Positions 36,931 to 44,846 of a stretch of DNA of 64,000 nucleotides are shown here, one piece after another. Source of the stretch: DASSUW01 sp963774155 (GTDB taxonomy: Bacteria; Actinomycetota; Thermoleophilia; Solirubrobacterales; Solirubrobacteraceae); contig CAVZDW010000008.1 of NCBI GenBank assembly GCA_963774155.1, positions 496,001 to 560,000 on the forward strand, read 5' to 3'. Numbering within the stretch: position 1 is the stretch's first letter; each line of letters opens with the position of its first letter. The translations under genes were made by a program, and so were the position numbers. The notes under the pieces are model-generated. The model worked only from the letters and a program-made list of their open reading frames with translations, did not search any database and had not been told where the DNA came from.

Positions 36931-37800
36931 TCAGGTCCCCGCGATCTTGGTCTGCAAGCCAATCGTGACAAGGAAGCACGCGACGCACACGGCGACGGCG
37001 GCGAGGCTGCCGCCGGCGCTCGCCACGGCGAGGGCGTCGAAGAGCGATACGCCGGCGATCAGGCTCACCACGCCCTGCCCGATCCGCCGCCGCTCACGGA
37101 CGAGCCAGAGCGCCCGCACGACCCACGCGGCGAAGGCGACGAGCAGCACGGCGAACCAGACCGAGTCGACCCAGCCGACCCAGTAGCCGATCGCCGCGAG
37201 CACGGCGGCCAGCGGCCACGCGGCGAGGAGGCTGCCGCCCTCGGCCTTGGCGACCTGCGTGAGGCCGACGATGTAGATCAGCAGCACGGCGGCGGCCGTC
37301 CACACCTCGAGCGGCACCTCGCCGGCCACGGCCAGCGCGGCCACGACGTAGACGAGCGCGCGGCAGCCGCCCATGAGCACGGGCGAGAGCGCGTTGCCCT
37401 TGTGCCAGGAGTCGTAGAGGCAGATCAGCGCCACGAGCCCGACGCCGGCCAGGAACGGCTCCAGCCCTTCCACGAGCAGCAGCGCCAGGCCGACCGCGAA
37501 CAGCGCCGCCACCACGACGATGGCGGCCGAGCGGCTGACCGCCCCCGACGGGAGCGGCCGCTCGGGCCGCTCGACGCGGTCGACGTCCTCGTCGAGGACG
37601 TCGTTGAGGATCATCCCCGCCGTGTAGAAGAGCGCCATCGCCACGGCGACGATCACGACGGTCGAGACCTCGGCGATGAACGAGGCGAGCACCGCGCCGG
37701 CGACCGTGTTGGAGATCACCGTCGGCGTGTTGGAGACGCGCGCGAGCTGCAGCCACGCCTGCCACGTCGGCGCCGGCCGGGCGATCTCAGCGGAGGACAT
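36931..37800 (-). CDS. eboC: EboC-like UbiA-family prenyltransferase
   Basis: A 289-residue integral membrane protein with about eight hydrophobic helices. The first Asp-rich motif is N66-D67-xx-D70-xxx-D74 in 'MILNDVLDEDVDRVERPERPLPSG'. The second is reduced to 'CLYDSWHKG', as expected for the EboC branch. UbiA enzymes transfer a prenyl group from a polyprenyl diphosphate to an aromatic, sugar or lipid acceptor. It is surrounded by eboE (14-bp overlap) and eboF, with an IPP isomerase at the operon end. The acceptor is unknown. Confidence 0.9.
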   Translation of the reverse strand: MSSAEIARPAPTWQAWLQLARVSNTPTVISNTVAGAVLASFIAEVSTVVIVAVAMALFYTAGMILNDVLDEDVDRVERPERPLPSGAVSRSAAIVVVAALFAVGLALLLVEGLEPFLAGVGLVALICLYDSWHKGNALSPVLMGGCRALVYVVAALAVAGEVPLEVWTAAAVLLIYIVGLTQVAKAEGGSLLAAWPLAAVLAAIGYWVGWVDSVWFAVLLVAFAAWVVRALWLVRERRRIGQGVVSLIAGVSLFDALAVASAGGSLAAVAVCVACFLVTIGLQTKIAGT

Positions 37801-38851
37801 CGAGCACCCACTCGTACTCGCGCGCGATCGAGTCGACCGACGACGCCTTCAGGTCCGGCGGCAGAACGTCCCACGTGTACGTCTCGATCTCCAGGTGCGC
37901 GGTGCGGCCCCGCACGCGCCCGATCACGTCCCGCAGATGGTCCTGCGTGGACTCCAGCTTGCCGTAGCGCTCGAGGAAGATCGGGACGTGGAAGTGCACG
38001 CGCCACTCCTCGCCGCCGCCGTACCCTTCGAGCGCCTCGGGGAGGTCGGGCCACGACTGCAGCGATCCGTCGCTGCTGCGCTGGATCACCTGATGCAGGT
38101 AGATCGGGTCGTTGAAGCGCTCGAGCTCCGCGCGCGCGACGACCGGGAGGCGCAACGCGGCGCTGAGCTGCGCCTTGCCGATCCGGATGCCCGCCTCGTC
38201 GAGCGCGCCGAGCACCGCCTCGGGGTCCTCGTAGGCGACCGCGGAATGACAGGCGTCGTAACAGATCGTCACGTTCTCGAGCCCGTCGGGCCACCAGCGG
38301 ATCAGCTCGTCCACGGTGGCCAGCGAGCCGTCCGCCTCGGGCTCGATCGCCAGCACGATCCCCGTGTCCCGCAGCTCGGCGCCGACGCGCAGCATGTTCG
38401 CCGTGCAGGCCGCGAGGTCGGTGCCCCACGGCTTGTACGACAGCGGGCTCGTGGAGATCGTCCCCTCGACGCCGTCGGGCACCAGCGCCGCCAGGATCTC
38501 GGCGAGCCGCAGCGTGTAGGCCACCCGCTCCTCGCTGCTCCAGTCGGGCGCGTGGACGTCGTCCTTGACCGGCTGCCCGTGGAACGTCCCGTGCGGGAAG
38601 CCGTTGACGGTGAAGACGTAGAGGCCCTCGGCGTCGAGCCAGCGCTTGAACGCCGCGAGCTCGTCGCCGGCGAGCAGCTCGCTCGACTCGGCGCCCGACA
38701 GCCGCAGGCCGATGCCGAACGGCGCGTCCGGCGACAGCCGCGCCTTGAGCGCCGGACCGTGCGCGCGCAGGCTCTCCAGCACGGCCTCCCAGCCGATGGC
38801 GGGATGGATGTTCGTGCAGTAGGTGAGGTGGAGCCCGTCCGCGACCTGCAC
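37787..38851 (-). CDS. eboE: EboE-like TIM-barrel (xylose-isomerase/AP-endonuclease-fold) protein
   Basis: A 354-residue protein opening 'VQVADGLHLTYCTNIHPAIGWEAVLESLRAHGPALKARLSP', the typical EboE beginning. Metal-binding style residues appear in 'VLAIEPEADGSL', 'VTICYDACHSAVAYEDPE', 'IGKAQLSAALRLP' and 'HFHVPIFLERYGKLESTQDHL', consistent with a divalent-metal TIM barrel. The start GTG 38851 overlaps the eboB stop. EboE is called a metabolite-traffic protein in other ebo clusters, but its reaction is unknown. Confidence 0.88.
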   Translation of the reverse strand: MQVADGLHLTYCTNIHPAIGWEAVLESLRAHGPALKARLSPDAPFGIGLRLSGAESSELLAGDELAAFKRWLDAEGLYVFTVNGFPHGTFHGQPVKDDVHAPDWSSEERVAYTLRLAEILAALVPDGVEGTISTSPLSYKPWGTDLAACTANMLRVGAELRDTGIVLAIEPEADGSLATVDELIRWWPDGLENVTICYDACHSAVAYEDPEAVLGALDEAGIRIGKAQLSAALRLPVVARAELERFNDPIYLHQVIQRSSDGSLQSWPDLPEALEGYGGGEEWRVHFHVPIFLERYGKLESTQDHLRDVIGRVRGRTAHLEIETYTWDVLPPDLKASSVDSIAREYEWVLDVLR

Positions 38852-39678
38852 TAGACGGCGACTACGCCTTCGCGATCGGGGAGCTGGAACTTCGGCGACT
38901 GGCCCAGGAACTCGATCGGGTTCTCGTAGACCACGCGCCGGATCAGCGAGTCCGGATGGCCGCGACGGCGCATCTCCATGATGAACTCGGGCACGGCCAG
39001 CGGGCGGCTCTCGCCCCAGTCGCAGGCCGCGGCCACGCAGATCCGGTCCGGCCCGCGGGTCTCGAGCACGTCGACCGCGCGCGCGGGGGAGACCTTGGTC
39101 ACGGGGTAGAGCGTCAGCCCGGTCCAGAAGCCGTTGTCGAGGATCATGTCGACGGTGTGCTCCTCGGCGTGGTCGACCATCACGCGGTGGGGCTCGATCC
39201 GCTGGTCGGCGGCCAGCGTCTCGACGATCGCCTTGGTGCCCTTCCACTTGTCCTCGAGGTGCGGCGTGTGGATGTGGATGAGCTGCTCGTACTCCATCGC
39301 GAGGTCCACGTGGTCCTTGAAGCCGGCGAGCTCGTTGCGCGTGACGCGGTTGAGCCCGATCTCGCCGATCCCGAGCACGTTCGGCAGCTCCAGGTAGCGC
39401 GGGATGACCTCCAGCACCTGGCGGGTGAGCTCGCGGTCCTCGGCCTCCTTCGGGTTCAGGCACATCCACGTGAAGTGGGCGATCCCGTAGGTGGCGGCGC
39501 GCTTGGGCTCGAAGTCCGTGAGCCGGTTGAAGTAGTCGACGAAGGCCTCGACGCCGGGGCGGTCGTAGCCGGCCCAGAACGCCGGCTCGGTCACCGCCAC
39601 GCAGCCGCTCATGGCCATCGCCCGGTAGTCGTCGGTCGTCCGCGAGACCATGTGCGCGTGCAGGTCGATGTACTCCAT
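38851..39678 (-). CDS. eboB: EboB-like TatD-family metal hydrolase
   Basis: A 275-residue amidohydrolase-fold protein. It has HxH in 'IDLHAHMVSRTTDDY', Glu in 'LGIGEIGLNR', His in 'LIHIHTPHLEDK' and 'MVDHAEEHT', and the last metal Asp in 'VAAACDWGES'. A complete metal site therefore supports an active hydrolase. Its closest context is EboB of ebo clusters, not the TatD nuclease. The gene is 2 nt downstream of the 100-aa ORF and overlaps eboE. Confidence 0.9.
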   Translation of the reverse strand: MEYIDLHAHMVSRTTDDYRAMAMSGCVAVTEPAFWAGYDRPGVEAFVDYFNRLTDFEPKRAATYGIAHFTWMCLNPKEAEDRELTRQVLEVIPRYLELPNVLGIGEIGLNRVTRNELAGFKDHVDLAMEYEQLIHIHTPHLEDKWKGTKAIVETLAADQRIEPHRVMVDHAEEHTVDMILDNGFWTGLTLYPVTKVSPARAVDVLETRGPDRICVAAACDWGESRPLAVPEFIMEMRRRGHPDSLIRRVVYENPIEFLGQSPKFQLPDREGVVAV

Positions 39679-39680
39679 GA

Positions 39681-39983
39681 CTAGGCCTCCGGGTCGTAGG
39701 CGCCCTTGGCGCTCTTCTGGTCCAGCTCCTCCAGCAGCTCGCTGCGGGGGTCGCTGAAGATCATCTGCACGCGCTGCACGCGGTCGCCCTCGCCGTCGAC
39801 GAGCGCACCGAGCGCCTGACGGATCGAGCGCAGCCGGAAGTCGTCGTCGGCGTCGATCTCACGTGCGCGATCGAGGCGGTCCAGAAAGGCGGCCAGCTCG
39901 AGCACCTGGACCCGGTGCTCCATGAAGTACTCGGCGATCAGCTCCCGCTGGGTCAGCGGGCTAGTGCCGGTGTGGGCTCCCAT
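39681..39983 (-). CDS. Small helical protein of the ebo cluster (100 aa), unknown function
   Basis: ATG 39983, within the eboD coding end (31-bp overlap) and preceded by AGAAGG, opens a 100-residue acidic, alpha-helical protein ('TQRELIAEYFMEHRVQVLELAAFLDRLDRAREIDADDDFRLRSIRQAL'). It occupies the place of a sixth ebo gene but is much shorter than described EboA proteins, and I cannot align it with them by eye. Its tight coupling to eboD and eboB (2-nt gap) argues for a function in the same pathway, perhaps as a subunit or chaperone. Confidence 0.75.
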   Translation of the reverse strand: MGAHTGTSPLTQRELIAEYFMEHRVQVLELAAFLDRLDRAREIDADDDFRLRSIRQALGALVDGEGDRVQRVQMIFSDPRSELLEELDQKSAKGAYDPEA

Positions 39984-41182
39984 CCTTCTCGTTCCCCTCC
40001 TTCGACCCGGCGCCGCAGCAGGTCGGAAGCCTCCAGCAACACCGCCTCATCCATGTCGTGGACCTCGAAGCCCGAGCCGATGCGCTCGAGCAGCATGATC
40101 GTGAGTCGCCCTCCGAGGTGCTCACGGAACTCCTCCAGCCCGGCCAGGACGGCCGGCCGGCCATTGCTCCCCGGCAGCGCCATGTCCCGGTGCCAGATCG
40201 GCAGCTGCACGGCCTCGAAGAGGTCGATGATGCGGCGCCAGTCCGCGTGCGGGAGGCTGCCGGTCAGGTAGCTGTAGGTCGAGTCGAGGGCGATCCCGAT
40301 CGCGACCGCCTCGCCGTGGCGCAGCTCGTGGTGGGAGAGCTGCTCGAGCTTGTGGGCCGCCCAGTGGCCGAAGTCGAGCGGCCGCGAGGAGCCGAGCTCG
40401 AACGGGTCGCCGCTGGTGGCGATGTGGTTGAGGTGCAGCTCGGCGCTGCGGTGCACCAGCCTCGCCATGGCCGGCAGCGAACGCTCGTTGAGGTCACCGG
40501 CGTGGCCCTCGATCCAGGCGAAGTACGCGGGATCCTTCAGCAGCGCGACCTTGACGGCCTCGGAGATGCCGGAGCGCCAGTCGCGGTCGCTCAGCGTGAC
40601 GAGCAGGTCGAAGTCGTTCAGCACGGCGTGCGGCGGCGCGAACGAGCCGACGAAGTTCTTCTTGCCGAAGGCGTTGATGCCGTTCTTGACGCCGACGGCG
40701 GAGTCGTCCTGCGCGAGCACGGTGGTGGGGACGCGGATCAGCCGCACCCCGCGGTGCGCCGTGGCCGCCGCGTAGCCGACGGCATCGAGCACCGCGCCGC
40801 CGCCGATGGCCATCACGTAGGAGTGGCGGTCGACGCCGTGGACGTCGATCGCCGCGCGGATCTCGTCGACCGGGCCGGGCTGGTTCTTGATCGCCTCGCC
40901 GCCCGGGATCACGAGCGGCGGCGCCATCAGCTCGACTCCGTGGACGGTGCAGTAGCCGGCGACGTCGTCCGCCATCGCGGGATGGGCGTCGGCCACGCCC
41001 TCGTCGATCACCACGAGCAGCCGCGCGCGGCCGTCGGCGTCGAGCACGTCGCGCAGCGCCGGGTTCAGCGGATCGAGCAGCCCGTGAGTGAACTTCACGG
41101 GGTAGCGAAACGTCACAACGACCTCTTGGTCGATGTCCGGCAGCCCTCCCCCTTGGGGTCCCATACCTCCTTGATTCCCCAT
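39953..41182 (-). CDS. eboD: EboD-like 3-dehydroquinate synthase / sugar-phosphate cyclase family protein
   Basis: A 409-residue member of the dehydroquinate-synthase superfamily. The NAD motif is 'MAIGGGAVLDAVGYAAA', followed by 'RVPTTVLAQDDSAVGVKNGIN'. Metal ligands are Glu in 'GISEAVKVALLKD' and His in 'FGHWAAHKLEQLS' and 'RHGEAVAIG'. The enzyme would cyclise a sugar phosphate to a cyclitol-like ketone. Context makes it EboD, not the shikimate-pathway AroB. The start is ATG 41182, first codon after a TAAACT box (7-nt gap), predicting a leaderless transcript. An internal AAGGAGGT sits immediately before a second ATG with no spacing and is unlikely to be used. It is the first gene of the ebo operon. 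Confidence 0.9.
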   Translation of the reverse strand: MGNQGGMGPQGGGLPDIDQEVVVTFRYPVKFTHGLLDPLNPALRDVLDADGRARLLVVIDEGVADAHPAMADDVAGYCTVHGVELMAPPLVIPGGEAIKNQPGPVDEIRAAIDVHGVDRHSYVMAIGGGAVLDAVGYAAATAHRGVRLIRVPTTVLAQDDSAVGVKNGINAFGKKNFVGSFAPPHAVLNDFDLLVTLSDRDWRSGISEAVKVALLKDPAYFAWIEGHAGDLNERSLPAMARLVHRSAELHLNHIATSGDPFELGSSRPLDFGHWAAHKLEQLSHHELRHGEAVAIGIALDSTYSYLTGSLPHADWRRIIDLFEAVQLPIWHRDMALPGSNGRPAVLAGLEEFREHLGGRLTIMLLERIGSGFEVHDMDEAVLLEASDLLRRRVEGGEREGWEPTPALAR

Positions 41183-41189
41183 CCGGGCG

Positions 41190-41195
41190 AGTTTA
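41190..41195 (-). promoter_or_regulatory. TAAACT -10 box of the ebo operon
   Basis: Read on the minus strand, TAAACT ends 7 nt before the eboD ATG. An inverted repeat CCGACCGG/CCGGTCGG (41209-41216 and 41226-41233) covers the -35 zone and could be an operator for ebo or a weak terminator for phoX. It is not followed by a U-tract in either direction. Confidence 0.45.
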
Positions 41196-41257
41196 GGACA
41201 TTCGGCGACCGACCGGCGAAACTCACCGGTCGGCCACCGAAAGTCGGCCCGATTGGC

Positions 41258-42664
41258 CTACTCGTAGTCGAACGGGCCCCAGATCGCGTACGTCAGCGCC
41301 CGCGTCTCCTCCACCGGCGTGCCCGCGGTCCGCTCGCCCTGCTGCGAGACGTAGAACGTCTTGCCGTCCGGGCTGAAGCAGCCGCCGCAGAACTCGGTGG
41401 CGTTGATCACGGTCTTGGCGAAGTCGTAGATCTCGCCGCGCTTGGTGACGCCGCGGACGAACTGCTCGCCGCCGCCGTCTTCCTGGAGGAACACGTCGCC
41501 GGTCTCCGGCACGACGACGAGGTTGTCGGGCGCGTCCAGCACGCTGGCGCCGGGCGACTCGAAGATGAGCTTCAGCTCGCCGCCGTCCTTGCCGCGCGGG
41601 GTGAACTGCCACAGCTGCCCGGAGCCGGCGTTGCCGCCGGTCGTGCAGTCGAAGTAGAGCTTGCCACCGGCCTCCCAGATGCCCTCCGTGCGGGTGAAGA
41701 TGGCCGCGCCCAGCGCCTGCGCCTGCGCGCGGGTCGACTGACCGCCGGTCTCCACGGGCGGGTTGGGCTCGGCGACCGGCACCCACTCGACCGGATACGT
41801 CTCGCCGGGGTTCGCTTCGTCCATGTCGAAGTTCGGCCGGTTGCGCACCTTGAGGGCCTGCAGCGAGCCGCCGAACGTCGCCAGGTCGCCCCATTCGCGC
41901 GGCTTGCGGTCGGGCAGGAACCGGTAGAAGGCGGCGTCGCCGCGATCCTCGGTCTCGTAGAGGACGCCGTCGAGCCAGGCGACCGCCTCGTGGGCGAAGC
42001 GGCCGGCGTCGGTGATCGGCACGGCGTTGACGGCGCGGCGCGCGTCGGCGGGAACCTCGAAGCAGTAGCCGTGCGGCACGCCGGTGCCCGGCGTCACGTT
42101 GTTCTCCACCGAGCCGTAGTTGAAGATCTCCTCGCAGGTGATCCAGGAGTCCCACGGCGTGACGCCGCCGGCGCAGTTGGTGTGCGTGCCGCCGAGGACG
42201 CCGAAGCTCTCGATGACCCGCCGCGAGCGGTTGTCGACGACGAGCTTGGTGTTGCCGCCTCGCACGTTCGGGTCCGGGTCGTAGCGCTTGCCGGCCGGGA
42301 CCTCGACGCGGATCTCGTCCGGGCGCGAGCGGTTCTCGTGGTTGCGGATGAGGATCGTCGTGCCCCGCGGGCCGGGGTAGGAGCCGGTGCCGTCGAAGAT
42401 GCCCGGCGTCGGCTTGCCGTCGCTCATGATCTCGTAGTCCCGGGAGATCACCCGGTACTTGAAGCCCTTCGGGAGCTGCATGTAGACCGTGCCGGTCTCC
42501 TGCTCCCGTGCGTCCTGTAGCGGGCCGTAGCCCACGGCGCGACGAACTCGGCCACTCGCCACGTCCGCGCCCAGCGCGGCGATTGGCCCACCTAATGCCA
42601 GTCCGCCGCCGACGGCGGCGGATGCTTTCACGAAGGTCCTGCGGTCCAGATCCTCGACGGCCAT
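41258..42664 (-). CDS. PhoX-like (DUF839) exported phosphatase
   Basis: A 468-residue protein with a Tat signal ('DRRTFVKASAAVGGGLALGGP'). PhoX landmarks are 'NHENRSRPDE', 'GGTHTNCAGGVTPWDSWITCEEIFNYG', 'AGRFAHEAVAWLDGVLYETEDRGDAAFYRFLP' and 'DAPDNLVVVPETGDVFLQEDGGGEQFVRGV'. The family folds as a beta-propeller with Fe/Ca cofactors and cleaves phosphomonoesters outside the cell. GGGGGG lies upstream of the ATG. It is codirectional with the ebo operon, 75 bp upstream of it, but the latter has its own promoter-like box. Confidence 0.9.
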   Translation of the reverse strand: MAVEDLDRRTFVKASAAVGGGLALGGPIAALGADVASGRVRRAVGYGPLQDAREQETGTVYMQLPKGFKYRVISRDYEIMSDGKPTPGIFDGTGSYPGPRGTTILIRNHENRSRPDEIRVEVPAGKRYDPDPNVRGGNTKLVVDNRSRRVIESFGVLGGTHTNCAGGVTPWDSWITCEEIFNYGSVENNVTPGTGVPHGYCFEVPADARRAVNAVPITDAGRFAHEAVAWLDGVLYETEDRGDAAFYRFLPDRKPREWGDLATFGGSLQALKVRNRPNFDMDEANPGETYPVEWVPVAEPNPPVETGGQSTRAQAQALGAAIFTRTEGIWEAGGKLYFDCTTGGNAGSGQLWQFTPRGKDGGELKLIFESPGASVLDAPDNLVVVPETGDVFLQEDGGGEQFVRGVTKRGEIYDFAKTVINATEFCGGCFSPDGKTFYVSQQGERTAGTPVEETRALTYAIWGPFDYE

Positions 42665-42783
42665 GTCGATCCCCCCGGGGTCGGTTGTGGTCGTCCCGAG
42701 GATTCCGGGCCACTGGACGGCTCTCGTGACCGTCGTGTGACCTGTTGGTGAACTGCCGGTGAACCGCGCCTACGATGCGGCGC

Positions 42784-43476
42784 GTGGGACGCGACCTGTA
42801 CGAGCCGCCGCCCTCGGCGCCGGCCCCTCGCGTCTCGCGGCGGGCGCTGTTCGGGCTCGCGCGCCCAGGCGCGGGAACGGACTACGACGGGGAGACCGAA
42901 CGCCTGCGCGCGCAGACCGTCCCGCCGGAGCTGCTGCGCGTGCTCGCGCCGGTCGACGCCGTGCTGGCCGCGGCGGCGCCCGAGGCGCTGGACCTCCCGC
43001 TCACCGCCTGGGGGTCGATGGACCTGCAGGCGCTGCCGTACCCGGACGAGGCGTTCGACGCGGTGCGCTCGAGCTTTGCCGCGGCGCTGGCCCCGCGGCC
43101 GCGCCGGATGGCCCGCGAGCTGGTGCGCGTCGTGCGCCCCGGCGGCGTCGTGGCCCTCACGGCCTGGACCCCCAAGGGCCTTCCGGGCCGGCTCGACGAG
43201 CTCCTCGAGCGCCCGGAGGGCATCCGCGCACCGTCCGACTGGGGGCGCCGCGAGGTGATGACCGAGCGCCTGGCGCCGCTGCTCGACGACCTCGAGCTGC
43301 GCACCCGCACCGTGCAGCTGACGTTCCCGGACGCCGACGCGTTCTTCGCGGCGCTGGCGGCGCCCGAGGCGATCCGCCCGCAGTTCGACCGCCTGCTGGC
43401 GTCGTGCAACAACGTCGCCGGGCGGGTCGAGGTCGACGCGCGGTACCTGCTGGCGACCGGCCGCCGGCCGGTCTAG
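42784..43476 (+). CDS. Degenerate class I SAM methyltransferase-like protein
   Basis: About 230 residues. The C-terminal two-thirds match methyltransferase type 11 ('LQALPYPDEAFDAVRSSFAAALAPRPRRMARELVRVVRPGGVVALTAWTP'), but the N-terminal GxGxG SAM-binding motif is missing. Instead the protein starts with a Pro-rich segment and 'VSRRALFGLARPG', reminiscent of a twin-arginine leader. GTG 42784 is chosen because TACGAT (42771-42776) sits exactly 7 nt upstream; ATG 42775 overlaps that box. Enzymatic activity is doubtful. Confidence 0.72.
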   Translation: MGRDLYEPPPSAPAPRVSRRALFGLARPGAGTDYDGETERLRAQTVPPELLRVLAPVDAVLAAAAPEALDLPLTAWGSMDLQALPYPDEAFDAVRSSFAAALAPRPRRMARELVRVVRPGGVVALTAWTPKGLPGRLDELLERPEGIRAPSDWGRREVMTERLAPLLDDLELRTRTVQLTFPDADAFFAALAAPEAIRPQFDRLLASCNNVAGRVEVDARYLLATGRRPV

Positions 43477-43482
43477 CGCGGC

Positions 43483-43488
43483 TATACT
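43483..43488 (+). promoter_or_regulatory. TATACT -10 box of rpmI-rplT
   Basis: TATACT lies 10 nt before the rpmI ATG, within a GCTATACTGCGCC block identical to that upstream of infC. It gives the split-off rpmI-rplT half its own promoter. A nearly leaderless mRNA is predicted. Confidence 0.6.
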
Positions 43489-43498
43489 GCGCCGTCGC

Positions 43499-43702
43499 AT
43501 GCCGAAGATGAAGTCGCACTCGGGCGCGAAGAAGCGCTTCAAGAAGACCGGGACGGGCAAGCTCCAGGCCCGCCACGCCTTCTCGAGCCACATCCTCGAG
43601 AAGAAGTCGCCGAAGCGCAAGCGCGCGTTCGGCCTGGACCGGCCGATCTCGAAGGCTGACAAGAAGACCGTGACGACGCTCCTCGGGAAGAACGGCCGAT
43701 GA
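43499..43702 (+). CDS. rpmI: Ribosomal protein bL35
   Basis: A 67-residue basic protein with the bL35 signature 'MPKMKSHSGAKKRFKKTGTGKLQARHAFSSHILEKKSPKRKR'. It is a component of the 50S subunit. It is coupled to rplT by an ATGA overlap. It is separated from infC by 10.7 kb, which breaks the usual IF3-L35-L20 operon; its own TATACT box replaces the lost infC promoter. Confidence 0.97.
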   Translation: MPKMKSHSGAKKRFKKTGTGKLQARHAFSSHILEKKSPKRKRAFGLDRPISKADKKTVTTLLGKNGR

Positions 43703-44058
43703 CCCGCGTCAAGCGCTCAGTCCACGCGCGCAAGAAGCGCCGGGCGACCCTCGAGCGGGCCAAGGGCTTCCGCGGCGAGGCGCACTCGAGCTACAAGCGG
43801 GCCAAGGAAGCGGTCATGAAGGCCGACTCCTACGCCTACCGCGACCGCCGCAACCGCAAGCGCGACTTCCGCCGGCTCTGGATCACCCGCATCAACGCCG
43901 CCGCGCGCCAGAACGGCATGAGCTACGGCACGTTCATGCACGGCCTCAAGCTGGCCGGGATCGAGCTCGACCGCAAGGTGCTCGCGGACATCGCCGTGCG
44001 CGATCCCGAGACCTTCCGCCGATTCGCCGAGAGCGCCCGCGAGGCGTCGGCGGCCTGA
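43699..44058 (+). CDS. rplT: Ribosomal protein bL20
   Basis: A 119-residue basic protein with the bL20 hallmarks 'MTRVKRSVHARKKRRATLERAKGFRGEAHSSYKRAKEAVMKADSYAYRDRRNRKRDFRRLWI' and 'RQNGMSYGTFMHGL'. It binds 23S rRNA early in 50S assembly and, in several bacteria, represses its own operon from a leader upstream of rpmI. That leader cannot exist here, since only about 4 nt precede the rpmI start. A strong terminator follows. Confidence 0.97.
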   Translation: MTRVKRSVHARKKRRATLERAKGFRGEAHSSYKRAKEAVMKADSYAYRDRRNRKRDFRRLWITRINAAARQNGMSYGTFMHGLKLAGIELDRKVLADIAVRDPETFRRFAESAREASAA

Positions 44059-44079
44059 CCCCGCAGACACCCTCTCACC

Positions 44080-44117
44080 GGGCGCCCCTCCCTCCGGAGC
44101 GGCGCCCTTTCTCGTTT
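44080..44117 (+). terminator. Rho-independent-like terminator after rplT
   Basis: The stem GGGCGCC (44080-44086) / GGCGCCC (44101-44107) is extended by CTCC/GGAG and followed by TTTCTCGTTT. It separates rpmI-rplT from the methyltransferase-pheST-arg unit. Confidence 0.75.
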
Positions 44118-44141
44118 AAGGGCCCATCCCAGAACCCGCCA

Positions 44142-44846
44142 ATGACCATCACCAGCCCCAACAACGAACAGCTCAAGGAGATCCGCAAGCTCGCGGGCCG
44201 CAAGTGGCGCGACAAGCTGCGGCAGTTCGTTGCCGAGGGCGAGGACCTCCTGGACGCGGCCGACAAGGCGGGCTGGACGCCGCTGGCGCGGCTGGTGGCC
44301 GAGGGGTCGGGGCTGGACGGCGAGCCGGTCAAGCCGCACCTGCTGGCGCAGATCTCGCAGCTCGGATCCGGGACGCGCGCGATCGGCGTCTACGGGCAGC
44401 AGTGGGCGGCCGAGCCCACGGGCCCGCTGTGCCTGGCCCTCTGGGGCGTCAACGATCCCGGCAACGTCGGCACCGTGCTGCGCGCCGCGCTGGCCTTCGG
44501 CGCTTCGAGCGTGGCGCTCGGCCCCGGCACCGCCGACCCCTACGGGCACAAGGCGGTGCGCGCCTCGATGGGCGCCCTCTTCGAGGTCCCGCTGGCGCGC
44601 GTGCGGGATCCCGCCGAGCTGCCCGGCCGCCGGATCGCGCTGGTGGCCCACGGCGGCGAGCCGCTCGCGCCCTCGCACGAGCCGATCACGCTCGTGGTCG
44701 GCGCCGAGCGCGAGGGCCTGCCCGACGACGTGGTGGCCGCCTGCGACGGCACGGCCACGATCCCCGTCGCCGCCGAGTCGCTCAACGCCGCCATGGCGGC
44801 AACCGTCGCCCTGTACGAGTGCAACCGTAGGATGGCCGACCGATGA
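44142..44846 (+). CDS. TrmH/SpoU-family RNA 2'-O-methyltransferase
   Basis: A 234-residue SPOUT enzyme: an N-terminal substrate-binding part ('NNEQLKEIRKLAGRKWRDKLRQFVAEGEDLL') and the knotted catalytic core with 'LALWGVNDPGNVGTVLRAALAFGASSVALGPG', 'VRASMGALFEVPL', 'LVVGAEREGLPDD' and 'ESLNAAMAATVALYE'. It methylates the 2'-OH of an rRNA or tRNA nucleotide; RlmB-like or TsnR-like targets are possible. This position before pheS is conserved in many genomes. It overlaps pheS by ATGA. Confidence 0.93.
   Translation: MTITSPNNEQLKEIRKLAGRKWRDKLRQFVAEGEDLLDAADKAGWTPLARLVAEGSGLDGEPVKPHLLAQISQLGSGTRAIGVYGQQWAAEPTGPLCLALWGVNDPGNVGTVLRAALAFGASSVALGPGTADPYGHKAVRASMGALFEVPLARVRDPAELPGRRIALVAHGGEPLAPSHEPITLVVGAEREGLPDDVVAACDGTATIPVAAESLNAAMAATVALYECNRRMADR

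Noticed and set aside
41209..41233. CCGACCGG/CCGGTCGG hairpin as a terminator of phoX
   Set aside because: No U-run follows on the minus strand and it overlaps the ebo promoter zone. An operator role is as likely, so it is not listed as a terminator.
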